Below the pieces are notes generated by a model. The model made no database searches, was not told the DNA's origin, and saw nothing but the letters and a program-made list of their open reading frames with translations. A program made the translations under genes and the position numbers. DNA of 64,000 nt from contig NC_035922.1 in the NCBI RefSeq assembly GCF_000348985.1, positions 244,604-308,603 on the forward strand. Direction: 5' to 3'. Shown piece by piece: positions 8,642-18,263 of the stretch. Positions within the stretch are counted from its first letter, which is position 1, and each line of letters begins with the position of its first letter. Source of the DNA: Huiozyma naganishii CBS 8797 (taxonomy: Eukaryota > Ascomycota > Saccharomycetes > Saccharomycetales > Saccharomycetaceae).

Positions 8642-11101
8642 TTAGAATAGCTTGTCCATCTCTACAAGTGCATAATCTAAAATAAAACTCTGCTCGACGA
8701 GGTTGTCCACACGCGCAAAATGCCTTTGTGTGTAGGGGACGATACCGTCTATGATCTTAATCATCCCAGGTATCTCGCTTAACTCGGCAATATTGTGCTT
8801 AAGTAGAATACAACGAATCGCACATTGCGCCACAGTATGCGTCTTTGCGTTCGTATTCCAGTCCCTACACCTCTTCATCAGAAGCACCAACTGATCACTG
8901 GTCAGCGTGGATATGACATGGTCTAGCTCTTTATTGAAGATAACCGTCTCGTCGCGCTTCTCACTTTCGGGAGAGTAGTGCAGGGACTGACGCAACACGT
9001 TGAACAGTCTCATGGGGTGATCAAGCGTAATGGCTAGTAGGAAAGCATTGGCCCAGTCCTCGTTAGCCAAATAGTTTTGCAACGACTGCTCCTGTTCCAC
9101 AAGTTCCTTCTCTCTCTCCAAATCCTGCTCGCGCTGCTGCTCGGAGCAATCGGTCCAGAACTGGAACACCCCGTCGGCATCTGCGCTGGCGATCAGTTCA
9201 CCGTCCCGCTGTATTGTCAAAGCCCATATCCTGTTGGCGTGTCCGTCTAATGTCTTGACACATTCCCCTGAAGAACAGTCCCAAATCTTTATTAACCCAT
9301 CTGCACCACTGCTAACTAGTTGCGTTTGTTTGTTTATGAAGTGGCACCTCTGCACAGCATTTGTGTGACCTTCTAAAGTTCTCACGACTGAAAAAGTATC
9401 CAGCGACCATATCTTGATTGTCTTGTCACCGGAACATGTCGCAAGCAGTTTGTCATACTGACAGAAGGATACATCCCACAAACCACGCTTGTGGTTAGCT
9501 AGAGTCGCAGTCAACTCCCCCGTTTCAAGATCCCATATTTTGCTTGTTTTATCATACGACGCAGTAGCGAAAACAGAATCGTTTGGAGAGACTGAAAGAG
9601 CGTTGATATCCTTTTCGTGTGCACGGCGTGTGTATTCGGAACCCTTGATTAAGTGGATTCCCTCCATTTTGTCGCTAGGCTTAGGAATATTCCATTTCTT
9701 GATAGTCAAATCGTTGGAAGCGGTGAGTAAGAACTCTGGCCAATGTCTCAGCATGACATTCGGAAGACCGACGGCAGTCACAGAGGAGGAATGGCCAATG
9801 AATTTTGCGTAAGGCTTAAATTTAGCCGTTTCGTCGTCATATCTCCAAACAATAGCGGTCTTATCCTTTGAAGCTGTGGCAAGCCACAGGCCATCTTCAG
9901 TAGCATCCACAGCATTCAGCAAATCTTCGTGCCCCTCGTACATGTCCACATCAATTGGTAACAGATTGTTGGTATCCACTGTTGAGTCGTCAAGAGGTGT
10001 AGGTATAATCCGTAGCGTAGGGGAATTCGTTGCCAAGGCCAAATGTTGGAATTTTGGACCAACAAATACCATGTCGGCAATAGTGCCGTGATTACCGGCA
10101 AGCGCAGACTCGTAAGTAAGCTCTTCTTCGTTGGTGGCTTTGAGATTGGACTCGACATCTAGATAATGCAGTGATTGATCGGACATCACAGAAATCAGTT
10201 TTTCCCCCTGAGAAATTGGGAGAACACCAATGATGAAAAGCTCTTCAATAGGTTTTTTGCTCTTCTTGACAATGCTGCCCTTTTCTAAGGATATAAACTG
10301 CATGATAGCATCCCCGCCTGATGTGTAAATGAGGTTTTTATGCCCCGGACTCGCTATAAACCCACACTGCTCTACTTGTTGATGAGCGGGTATCGTCTGA
10401 AGCAGCTTGCACTTCTTCTTGTTATCCAGTTCCCAGTAGTTAACGACATCGTCTCTCCCACCAGAAATCATTTGTAATTGCATGGACTTGGTGTCGTCAG
10501 AAATAGAACGGATATCGATACCTCTCACTGCAGATGTATGTTCCTGGACGGTATGGGTGCACTTTCTCGTTACCAGATTCCAAACTTTGATCATACCGTT
10601 GGTGTCACCAGATGCAAGCAACCAAACGTTGCTGTTCGCTTCACCGAAAAACTTTAAGCAGGAAATGGTCCCACCATGACCCTTGAAGGAATGCGTGACG
10701 TACCCGTTCTCAATATCAACAACAATAATACTACCATCTGTCCCACCAACAGCCACCAATGTAGACGTGGCCTCCGAATCCATGATGTACGAAGGTGAGG
10801 AAATCTTCATTGATCTCATCACTTTTCCCGTTGCAACCTCCACAATCTTCAGAAGTTGTGCCTGGGACGTAAAACACAGGTATTTACCATCTGCGGTCAA
10901 TTTCAATGCGGTGATTTCTTGCTCGTCTTCGTTCGAGATCGTTTGCAGCTTCTGCCTTGTTGGATGCAATTGAATAACGTTAATCTCATCTAACAGCGGT
11001 GTAGCAAGAATGGAGCCATCTTCCGATATGGTCGCTACAGCACTGCTGCCTCCATAGATTGGGGCCAGTTCCAAATTGGCATAGCTAGTCTTCAGATCCA
11101 T
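8642..11101 (-). CDS. UTP13: U3 snoRNP WD40 protein Utp13
   Basis: 819 residues against 817 in S. cerevisiae. The frame has an earlier ATG at 11191, but the family N-terminus MDLKTSY...PIYGGSSAVAT begins at the ATG at 11099-11101, which I chose. Two tandem WD40 propellers fill residues ~10-650, with clear repeats such as LTASNDLTIKKW, FATASYDKTSKIWDLETGEL and VSSGADGLIKIWD. The C-terminal ~170 residues are the helical Utp13 domain ending in LDYALVEMDKLF, identical in the yeast protein. Utp13 belongs to the UtpB subcomplex (with Pwp2, Dip2, Utp6, Utp18, Utp21) of the small-subunit processome that cleaves pre-18S rRNA. Confidence 0.97.
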   Translation of the reverse strand: MDLKTSYANLELAPIYGGSSAVATISEDGSILATPLLDEINVIQLHPTRQKLQTISNEDEQEITALKLTADGKYLCFTSQAQLLKIVEVATGKVMRSMKISSPSYIMDSEATSTLVAVGGTDGSIIVVDIENGYVTHSFKGHGGTISCLKFFGEANSNVWLLASGDTNGMIKVWNLVTRKCTHTVQEHTSAVRGIDIRSISDDTKSMQLQMISGGRDDVVNYWELDNKKKCKLLQTIPAHQQVEQCGFIASPGHKNLIYTSGGDAIMQFISLEKGSIVKKSKKPIEELFIIGVLPISQGEKLISVMSDQSLHYLDVESNLKATNEEELTYESALAGNHGTIADMVFVGPKFQHLALATNSPTLRIIPTPLDDSTVDTNNLLPIDVDMYEGHEDLLNAVDATEDGLWLATASKDKTAIVWRYDDETAKFKPYAKFIGHSSSVTAVGLPNVMLRHWPEFLLTASNDLTIKKWNIPKPSDKMEGIHLIKGSEYTRRAHEKDINALSVSPNDSVFATASYDKTSKIWDLETGELTATLANHKRGLWDVSFCQYDKLLATCSGDKTIKIWSLDTFSVVRTLEGHTNAVQRCHFINKQTQLVSSGADGLIKIWDCSSGECVKTLDGHANRIWALTIQRDGELIASADADGVFQFWTDCSEQQREQDLEREKELVEQEQSLQNYLANEDWANAFLLAITLDHPMRLFNVLRQSLHYSPESEKRDETVIFNKELDHVISTLTSDQLVLLMKRCRDWNTNAKTHTVAQCAIRCILLKHNIAELSEIPGMIKIIDGIVPYTQRHFARVDNLVEQSFILDYALVEMDKLF

Positions 11102-11479
11102 TTCTCGCGCTGCTTCTTGTAGACCTCTTCGGTGAGTTGGTGCGATGCGATGAGCTGCGATGAGATGCACTTTCTTTATGAAAAATTTCATGTCTTCGAT
11201 TTTATGTCATTTTCCACGTTTTGGGCGGCGAACGATGCGTATAATAAGAATAGTGAAACTTTTATGGTTGGTATTTGAGTTCAGTATCTACTTTCGTTGT
11301 TATATAATGGATTGCCTCGATCGTAGTGTGCACTACTGTAAAGTCTTTTCCGCTTGTTTGTTTTGTTTTGGTCGAGTTTGGAATTTAAAAATGCTAATGC
11401 TGGTTGGATGCCTATGGCGGTTCTTAGGCGGATTGCAGCGAGTTTGTTGGATGATTGAATATGCGTCAGGTTTGGCAGA
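11102..11479 (-). promoter_or_regulatory. UTP13 promoter with two PAC boxes and an RRPE-like box
   Basis: GCGATGAG occurs twice, at 11147-11154 and 11157-11164, and TGAAAAATTTCA, close to the RRPE, lies at 11179-11190, all within 90 bp of the UTP13 ATG. The rest of this 378-bp stretch up to the IFH1 stop shows no gene. The arrangement is typical of ribosome-biogenesis genes. Confidence 0.75.
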
Positions 11480-14341
11480 TCATTGCAGGACTTCGTTGAA
11501 TTCGAAAGTACCTGAAGTAGAACCGGACGCACCAATAATCCCCTCGATGTCGGCAAGTGCTGATTCGCTGAAGAGGCCGTTCTTGGTAAATCTCATGTTC
11601 TCACTTGCAGCTTCCACTATGGAATGTCTCCGTTGTTTCCACAATGTTGAAGACTTGGAGTTGAGATCGTCGAAGTCGACAGGCGCAGTGAGCGAGGCTA
11701 AGATGTCCGCATCGGCGTCATCTATAATGGCATCTTCATCTGCAGGGACCATGAGCCCGTCACCAAAACTTAAAGTGTCAGCGTGGCTGGTCAAGAGACC
11801 GCTGTGGTCTTTATTCAACAGTTCAGTGATCTCCGCGATACCAACACCCTGGACAGAGTCTCTTTTCGCAGTGGTAGCCGTAGCAGCTGCATCGTCGACC
11901 CCATTGGATGGGACCGACCCTTCTGTATTTTCGTTGCTGCTTCCGGGAACGGAGATTGCGGCCAGTTCGGAGTTACTGTTGAGCAAATGAGCATCGTTCT
12001 GGGATACCTCGCCTAGCAACGCCTTTTCCTTTTCCATACGTGCCCTTTCCCTTTTCAGTTTTAGCAGTTTCCTCTTTTTCTTCAACTTCCTCTTCTGCTC
12101 GTTCCTCTGCCTCTGCATCTCCTTCATCTTGGAGATCTTCCGCCTGGTTTTTTCAACACCAACGTAACCTATGGGGACCTTCCGCGTTGAGATCGATGGT
12201 AAAATGTATTCGCTATCATCAGCGTAGCTTACACCTTTATTTCTGAATGCAGAAAGTGGAACTTTGGGCTTGTTGTACCAGTCTGCTATCAATGCTGATT
12301 GGTACGGAGTAGAGTTTTCGCCCTCATCATCATCTAGCTCGCTCATATTCAGTAGCTCGTTCAAAGACATTTCCTCGCCGTTGCCAATAGAATTAGAATC
12401 TTGTGAATTTGGCGTGGTTTGGCCTCTCTGCGTTTGGTCATGTAACTGTTGGTGCTCTTGAATCAATGAATGCAATGATTTTGTAGACAGACCGTCTATA
12501 ATACTGAATGGTTTGTTGTCCGTTTCCCAGGTCCCCAATTTCGGTGGTTTCAAACCCACAACATTGGCACTTACGATTTCCTTCGCCTTTGTTCCAATGT
12601 TGTTGTTTCTAGAGTCTGGTGGTGGTAGGTTATCATCTTCGTCCGTCGACTCGTCCGCGGCAAACACGACAGTATCTCTCATTTCATCTTTGTATTCGTC
12701 AGCAGAGCTTCCATTTTCGTAGGCACTTGATGAAGAAATGTCATCGTACTGGAAGTAGAACGAGTCTGGATCTAGGTCATCGATATCAATAAAGACGTTT
12801 GTGACACTGCTGTCGTCGTCGTCGATATCTATATCGGATGCGCCCAGTTCGTCCTCTAATTTAATTTTTTTACCGGTACTGTGTTCCTCGTCGCTTTCAT
12901 CCGATGGCATATGAGCAATATCCATCAGGATGTTGTCGTATTCTTCATCCGATGTGTCGATCAACGCGGATCCGTTGAGGTTTCGAAGCGAGCCCGTGGT
13001 ATTGTTTTGTTTCCTGAGCGTGGGCCTCTTGTCGCTTCCGTCCTCGTACTTACTGTCACTAGGGCTCTCCATGTCGCTTTGAAAGAAGACACCAAACATG
13101 TATTCATCGCCATCAATGCCGTCCGTCTTATTCGTGCTACTCTTCACTTTTTCCTTCAATAATTTTCTGGATTTGAGTCTCTCCTTTAACTCTCTCCTCT
13201 TTGCCTCCAGTTTTTGTGTGCGAGACTGTTTCTTTTCGTTCAAGATCAACGGCAGCGATGTGCTCAGACTCAGTTTGTGTTCTCCGTTGTTGTTATTTTC
13301 GTCTGTGTAATTGTAATGCAAGTTTGAGAATTTGGGGTCTTCGTAGAAGGGGAGGTCGAAATCGGACATCATATCGTCATCCTCGTCGTCCTCATCGTAA
13401 TCGTCGTCGTTGTTGTTCCCCGTTATGTTGAGCAGTTGGTTTTCCAAATCGACAGGGTCGGCCCCCTCCTCGTGTATGCTACCGTCGAAGGACAACGAAT
13501 CGTCGTTCTGCAACTCCTGCACAATATTTTGTTCCTCCTGCTGCAAGATCGGGAGTTCGTCCTCATTCGTCTCCCCTCCTGTATCTATCTCGCCTGCTGT
13601 GTCGTCGTTATCATTGATGATATTGAAATATGTCTCCTGGTCGATATCGTAATCGGATTCCTCTGAGTCAGGGAATTTCGGGACGTGCAATTGATCAACA
13701 TTACTGTTGAGCGACGTCAATTCGTTTGTTGGAGTATCCTTCCCAGCGGCATTTGTTACCTCTTCGCCAATATCCTCTTCCTGCTGTGGTGGTTGCACAG
13801 AAGGTAGACGGGGTCCAGTAGAACTCTGCCCCTGCACTGGAGGAGTTACCGTGTCTGCGGATTGTGTCGTCGTACGATCAGCAGGGCTATGTTTCGTAGC
13901 CGGTTTTTTACCTCTCTTGATTGCATTGAGAGCCTTCATCACCCTTTTCTTTCTCTGCGCAGTCAGTTTCACAAAATCAATATTATCATCGTCCGAGCTT
14001 GTCTCCTCGGAATCGTCATCCTCATCGTCGTCATCATCCTCTGAATTGCTGGAGTCAGCTATACCGTAATCGGAGGATTCCGTGCCATCTTCGTTACCCT
14101 CCGCTATAAGTTTACTCTTCTTACCCTTGGAGTTATTCGACATGCTCTTGCCCTTCTTCTCGTCCGCGTCAATATCACTCAACGACGAATCCGAGCTGTA
14201 TATGAGACTAAACCGCCTGGGTCTCTTATTCTCCGCCGACGCTGCCGTCGCCGCCGCCCTGTTCGCGAACGAACTGATACTTTTCCCACTGGATCGCCCG
14301 GGCATATACGCACCGCCAACGGGCACTTTCTTCCCAGCCAT
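11480..14341 (-). CDS. IFH1: Ribosomal-protein gene coactivator Ifh1
   Basis: 953 residues, starting MAGKK like the yeast protein. Many acidic runs (for example DDDDEDDDS near residue 103 and another near 322) alternate with conserved islands: PRRFSLIYSSDSSLSD, NIDFVKLTAQRKKR, MSDFDLPFYEDPKFSNL, the Fhl1-binding region with SSVTNVFIDIDDLDPDSFYF, then KLGTWETDNKPFSIIDGLST and the C-terminus FTKNGLFSESALADIEGI. Ifh1 binds the FHA domain of Fhl1 at ribosomal protein promoters and couples TORC1 signalling to their transcription. S. cerevisiae has a second copy, CRF1. The gene lies between UTP13 and the F-box gene as in S. cerevisiae (YLR223C). Confidence 0.97.
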   Translation of the reverse strand: MAGKKVPVGGAYMPGRSSGKSISSFANRAAATAASAENKRPRRFSLIYSSDSSLSDIDADEKKGKSMSNNSKGKKSKLIAEGNEDGTESSDYGIADSSNSEDDDDDEDDDSEETSSDDDNIDFVKLTAQRKKRVMKALNAIKRGKKPATKHSPADRTTTQSADTVTPPVQGQSSTGPRLPSVQPPQQEEDIGEEVTNAAGKDTPTNELTSLNSNVDQLHVPKFPDSEESDYDIDQETYFNIINDNDDTAGEIDTGGETNEDELPILQQEEQNIVQELQNDDSLSFDGSIHEEGADPVDLENQLLNITGNNNDDDYDEDDEDDDMMSDFDLPFYEDPKFSNLHYNYTDENNNNGEHKLSLSTSLPLILNEKKQSRTQKLEAKRRELKERLKSRKLLKEKVKSSTNKTDGIDGDEYMFGVFFQSDMESPSDSKYEDGSDKRPTLRKQNNTTGSLRNLNGSALIDTSDEEYDNILMDIAHMPSDESDEEHSTGKKIKLEDELGASDIDIDDDDSSVTNVFIDIDDLDPDSFYFQYDDISSSSAYENGSSADEYKDEMRDTVVFAADESTDEDDNLPPPDSRNNNIGTKAKEIVSANVVGLKPPKLGTWETDNKPFSIIDGLSTKSLHSLIQEHQQLHDQTQRGQTTPNSQDSNSIGNGEEMSLNELLNMSELDDDEGENSTPYQSALIADWYNKPKVPLSAFRNKGVSYADDSEYILPSISTRKVPIGYVGVEKTRRKISKMKEMQRQRNEQKRKLKKKRKLLKLKRERARMEKEKALLGEVSQNDAHLLNSNSELAAISVPGSSNENTEGSVPSNGVDDAAATATTAKRDSVQGVGIAEITELLNKDHSGLLTSHADTLSFGDGLMVPADEDAIIDDADADILASLTAPVDFDDLNSKSSTLWKQRRHSIVEAASENMRFTKNGLFSESALADIEGIIGASGSTSGTFEFNEVLQ

Positions 14342-14626
14342 ACTTCCTTGCGCTTACTCCTCAAACTTGCAATTGGAGCCACAGTTCGATATAAAGGAAG
14401 AGACAAATGCACAAGAAATTAAACGGATCTCCCGAGTATATATCCCAAAAACCAGCACTCAATCGGTCCCCGTTATCAAACCTTCCCTCAATACCACCCA
14501 AATCAAAGAAAGCAGCAGCCAAATCTGCACTCTGGAAGGCGTGGGGGGGTGAATGTCTTCCTTGTCGAGTACCAGTTATCCGATGGCCTTCTTTTTGGCA
14601 GATGATTTTTTGGCGGTTTTCGAAAT

Positions 14627-14639
14627 TGAAAAATTTTCA
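14627..14639 (-). promoter_or_regulatory. RRPE box upstream of IFH1
   Basis: TGAAAAATTTTCA is a self-complementary match to the RRPE (TGAAAAATTTT, Stb3 site), 286 bp before the IFH1 ATG. No PAC box was seen beside it. Confidence 0.6.
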
Positions 14640-14714
14640 CAAAAAAAAAACCGAAAATTTGAGGCATCGGCCGTAAAACGCGATATTTCCCTTTTGGGAT
14701 GTGGGGCGGGCGGT

Positions 14715-14741
14715 GTGACAGGCGTGACAGGCGTGACAGGC
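14715..14741. repeat. 9-bp tandem repeat, three copies
   Basis: GTGACAGGC is repeated three times without change, followed by a partial GTG. It is intergenic. Confidence 0.9.
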
Positions 14742-15128
14742 GTGTCTGGTGGTAGTACAGGGTGGGTTGAGGTCGTCGTGCCGTGCCCTGTGGGTTTGGT
14801 ATGCTAGTTGGTTCATTTTGGGTGCGGGAACTCTATGCTTGGTTTAGTCTGGGTGTGAGTAGTCTGTCTTTTTTTTCCTGGGAGACGGGGTGCAACGCTG
14901 CCTGTCCAGAAGGTGTCGGCTAACAGAAGTACGTTATGCTAGAGGTGTAGTGGGACATGGGTTGCCGGTGCCATTGTAATTAATTGCTCCATTTTGCATG
15001 TTTTTTTGTTCTTTTGTGACACTTCTTTTTTATTATTTCCCCATATTTAATAGAGAGGGGCAGTACAGACGCACATCGGAGTTCTCGATGACAGGGGCCC
15101 CAGAGAGACACTACACGGGTGAGTCAGG

Positions 15129-16031
15129 ATGGATTGTTTACCCGACGAGGTGCTGTTGCGGTGTCTTGAATTTTGTGATGGGTCTACTGGGGTTCGTGTG
15201 ATTTGCAAACGGCTCTGCTTGCTAAGAAACGAGGCATTCAGGCACAGAGTGCTGCATATCTTCCCTCTCAGTCACCCGCTGTGGCAGAGTGCGAGGATGG
15301 TCGAGTTGTTGGCTGGGTACGTTCGATGGCTGGACCCGGTGCGGAGGGAGTCGCGGCTGCTACTATACCGCGGAGTGGTAGGTGCTGGCGCTGGCGCTGG
15401 CGCTGACACAAGATTCCCAGAGTACATCTGTGATTCGTGGGAGATCCTATTCAACGTTCTAACTAAACCGGCTCCACTGTACAACACAGTGGGGCCCTTT
15501 ATGGTTTCCAACGAGCTCTTACTGGATTCCTCGTTTGTTGTGCCTAGGGAGGAGGAGAAATGCATGCCGCTAAACGTGTGGATCTACTTAGAGGACGTCC
15601 GGTACGTCAAGCTAATGACCAAGATCGTCACAGAAGTGTACTCGAAGAGCACAAACTCAACAGAGGTGTTCTTCTTCGCGGGATACTTGGATGACTGGAT
15701 CAGGGACCCAGGTATCTACTGCATCAAACTGGGCAACCTGCCCAAAACGTTTATGAGAACCGCATCAGGATCACACGTCCCCTTGAAAATTAAGTCGTAC
15801 TTTGGGTACGAGGATACAGCCCCAGTGCACGACGGGAAATTGAAGTTACTCGGGTTCAATTTCAACCCGTACCCGCAGTTCAAACCGTGGTTGTTCTTCA
15901 AGATCTCGCTGGAACAGGAACGGTACATTTTCAACTGGTGGGAATCCAACATCGGACAAGAGCTCGCGGAGTTAACTAAACAGGTAGCGGACACACCGGA
16001 TGGGACACAGGCTCTGCTGGGGGGCCGCTAA
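15129..16031 (+). CDS. UCC1: F-box protein, Ucc1-like (YLR224W position)
   Basis: A 300-residue protein that opens with an F-box, MDCLPDEVLLRCLEFC, which binds Skp1 in an SCF ubiquitin ligase. The rest is a substrate-binding region without recognisable repeats; it contains a Gly-Ala run (GAGAGAGAD near residue 90) coded by a GGCGCT microsatellite. Between IFH1 and BUR2, S. cerevisiae has YLR224W (UCC1, 369 residues), which marks the peroxisomal citrate synthase Cit2 for degradation. The F-box is clear; the assignment to UCC1 rests mainly on position, since the rest diverges. The protein is shorter than its counterpart. YLR225C is absent here. Confidence 0.75.
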   Translation: MDCLPDEVLLRCLEFCDGSTGVRVICKRLCLLRNEAFRHRVLHIFPLSHPLWQSARMVELLAGYVRWLDPVRRESRLLLYRGVVGAGAGAGADTRFPEYICDSWEILFNVLTKPAPLYNTVGPFMVSNELLLDSSFVVPREEEKCMPLNVWIYLEDVRYVKLMTKIVTEVYSKSTNSTEVFFFAGYLDDWIRDPGIYCIKLGNLPKTFMRTASGSHVPLKIKSYFGYEDTAPVHDGKLKLLGFNFNPYPQFKPWLFFKISLEQERYIFNWWESNIGQELAELTKQVADTPDGTQALLGGR

Positions 16032-16381
16032 CGGGACCCCCGGATATGGAACCGCTGGACGCAGACTTACTCATCATCCCAGTGTTTTTTTACAAGTATC
16101 CAACGCAGCATTCGAAGGAACGGAAACCGTACTTCCACGACATGCGATTGCCGCGACTCGTCATATAGATACAGTATGCAAATGGGGCGGGGGAGCGAAC
16201 ATTCAGTGGTAGTTTCTAACAGTCTATAACACTATGCAGACCCGCTGAGTGATCACACTGTCACCCGGCTTTAAGACTCTGTGTCACTTTGCAAAAATTC
16301 ACTCTCAAAACGTTAAAGTGAGAGGGTCCCCCAATGGGAGGCTTCTAGGTTAATGAAGAACTACCCTGTGAGGGTTGGAAG
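16032..16381. other. Intergenic region before BUR2
   Basis: This is the 3' flank of the F-box gene and the promoter of BUR2. I see no gene or recognised factor site in it. Confidence 0.4.
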
Positions 16382-17587
16382 ATGAGTTTGAAACACGCTG
16401 AGCTGTTGATGAATTCCCCGAAACCGTCACAAAGCACGGTCCCGGAAAAAGCGAAGCAGAACTTCAATGCCCGGTTGTTTTGGCCCGATATTATCAGACT
16501 GCCCGAGAACCAATGGACTTTCACTTGCAAGGAGATTATAGACAAGTTGAATGCAAGCCCGGACAGTGGAGAGATGAAAAAACTGATGGAAAAATGTCTG
16601 ATGTATTTTTACAGTTTGAAGAAGACATTGACTCTGTTTGACCATACCTACACGGCATCGAGCATTCTGCTTTTCAGGTTTTGGTACATATACGGGCTCC
16701 CCCCCAACCTCATGACTTGTTTGAACATATCCCAGGCTATATTGGTTACTGCCTGTAAGGCAACTGAAAATAATAGACCACTTGAGGCCTACGTCAAGGC
16801 CACTGCAGATTTTATGTTCCAAGTGCTACCTCACTTGAAGGCCAAATATAACATGGACAAATTGAAATGGGAGGTGAGGGATAAAGTCGTTGAATACGAG
16901 AAGAGAGTGGTCTGCTCCTTTGGGTTTGACTTGAACATCGAGAACCCTAAGGGGATAATAGAGGAGATGTTCAGCGGATTCTATCGTTTCAACAGAGATT
17001 ACGATCTGCCAGATGACTTCAAAGCTTGCTTCCCCAAAATTCTACAGGAGTCCAGGTCGTTCATTGTCCAGGCGATAACCCAGCCGGTGTCTCTGCTGTT
17101 TGATGGGCCCACTTTTGTGATCTTGTCCCTGATTTATTGCGGGTTACAGTACAAACAAATGGTGGACAAAGATTTCCGATATCCGAAGAACTTTTTCCTA
17201 GACAGATTTGATGTGCATGTCAAAGCAGAAGACTTTCAAAATTACTTCACCGATTACAGGGTTTTGGAGGAGAATTTCTTTGATTTGAAAAGCAACAAGG
17301 GGAATAAGCTCCTGATTGGCAAAGATGAAATTGCAGCAATCATTGAGGAAACAGCACCAGAGGTGGACACGGAGGAGAAGGAGAAGGAAGAATTTAACTA
17401 TAAATATTACAACAGCATACGGTCGGGCAAGGTTCAAGAGCAGCTTCTCGACCACACAGAACTAAGAGTCAGGGAACTTAAGGACAGGATAATAGAGGAG
17501 AGCAAGAAGAGATCCAGTTCTAGAGAGTCTGGGAAAACATCGCCCTCGGGTACGAGCGAGCCACCGCAGAAGAGGGCTAAGATATAG
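16382..17587 (+). CDS. BUR2: Cyclin Bur2, partner of the Bur1 kinase
   Basis: 401 residues (395 in S. cerevisiae). The cyclin box region covers about residues 45-215, with IIDKLNAS, ASSILLFRFWYIYGLP and KVVEYEKRVVCSFGFDLNIE as recognisable helices, and a second, weaker repeat follows. The C-terminus is basic and Ser-rich, ending PPQKRAKI. Bur2 activates the CDK Bur1/Sgv1, which phosphorylates Spt5 and RNA polymerase II and supports elongation and histone modification. Position between the YLR224W homologue and ECM22 matches S. cerevisiae (YLR226W). Start is the ATG at 16382. Confidence 0.93.
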   Translation: MSLKHAELLMNSPKPSQSTVPEKAKQNFNARLFWPDIIRLPENQWTFTCKEIIDKLNASPDSGEMKKLMEKCLMYFYSLKKTLTLFDHTYTASSILLFRFWYIYGLPPNLMTCLNISQAILVTACKATENNRPLEAYVKATADFMFQVLPHLKAKYNMDKLKWEVRDKVVEYEKRVVCSFGFDLNIENPKGIIEEMFSGFYRFNRDYDLPDDFKACFPKILQESRSFIVQAITQPVSLLFDGPTFVILSLIYCGLQYKQMVDKDFRYPKNFFLDRFDVHVKAEDFQNYFTDYRVLEENFFDLKSNKGNKLLIGKDEIAAIIEETAPEVDTEEKEKEEFNYKYYNSIRSGKVQEQLLDHTELRVRELKDRIIEESKKRSSSRESGKTSPSGTSEPPQKRAKI

Positions 17588-18263
17588 GGCTAACCTCGCG
17601 GTTGTAGAAATGAACGAAAGAGTAGCGAGCATAGAAGAAGCTAGAAATGAACGGTATTGGTGGCACAACCGTCTATTTAATTATATAAAATATTTTCCGA
17701 GATGTTTCCTCTTTGCTTCCAATGTCCAGTGGAACAGTCCAGTCATTGATTTGCAGTAGCAACGGACGATGTTAATTAAGTTTTACGGGGGGGTGGGACT
17801 CCTTCCATTAGGTAAACATTGCACACTAAGCCTCTCCGGATTATAAGGCATTTTATGGGGAAAAGTTGTAGCATACATTTATCAAAACTGTCTACTCATG
17901 ACATAAAAAAAACATAGATAGCTATTACAAGGATAAATTTGTAATGGTACTTTTTGGTACGGTTGTCGAAAAAGGATGGAGCGAAAACTGGATAAGATTC
18001 GTGGGCGGTTGAGGTATTTTTTCAAAGATATTGTATGCACTGGCACACAATTTCGAAGATGGTGATTGTATCAGTCACAACAGTACACTAGAGTCTTGTA
18101 TATACTTTTGCTCACGGAATCAACAAGTAGCAATAATGACCTTCATAAAGCATGGAGATTATTCCGGTAGCATTGGGAGGGAGCCAATAGAGAAACCACT
18201 GCTAGCAGAGCCTAGAGGCACAAAAGTCATGGGGGAAATGTTATCATTAAAGGAATACTTAAA
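17588..18263. other. Convergent 3' region of BUR2 and ECM22
   Basis: This 676-bp A/T-rich stretch lies between two gene ends. S. cerevisiae has ADY4 (YLR227C) here, but no trace of it is visible. No RNA gene was recognised. Confidence 0.5.

Larger units (their letters stand above)
14342..15128. other. Divergent intergenic region IFH1 / F-box gene
   Basis: This 787-bp stretch holds a perfect RRPE-like palindrome, TGAAAAATTTTCA, at 14627-14639, an A10 tract right after it, and the 9-bp unit GTGACAGGC three times in tandem at 14715-14741. T-rich tracts lie around 14865-14880 and 15000-15035, close to the F-box gene. No additional gene is apparent. Confidence 0.55.

Noticed and set aside
11102..11191. 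Earlier in-frame ATG of UTP13 (30 extra residues)
   Set aside because: The extra part covers the PAC and RRPE boxes and has no counterpart in the family; the next ATG gives the conserved N-terminus.
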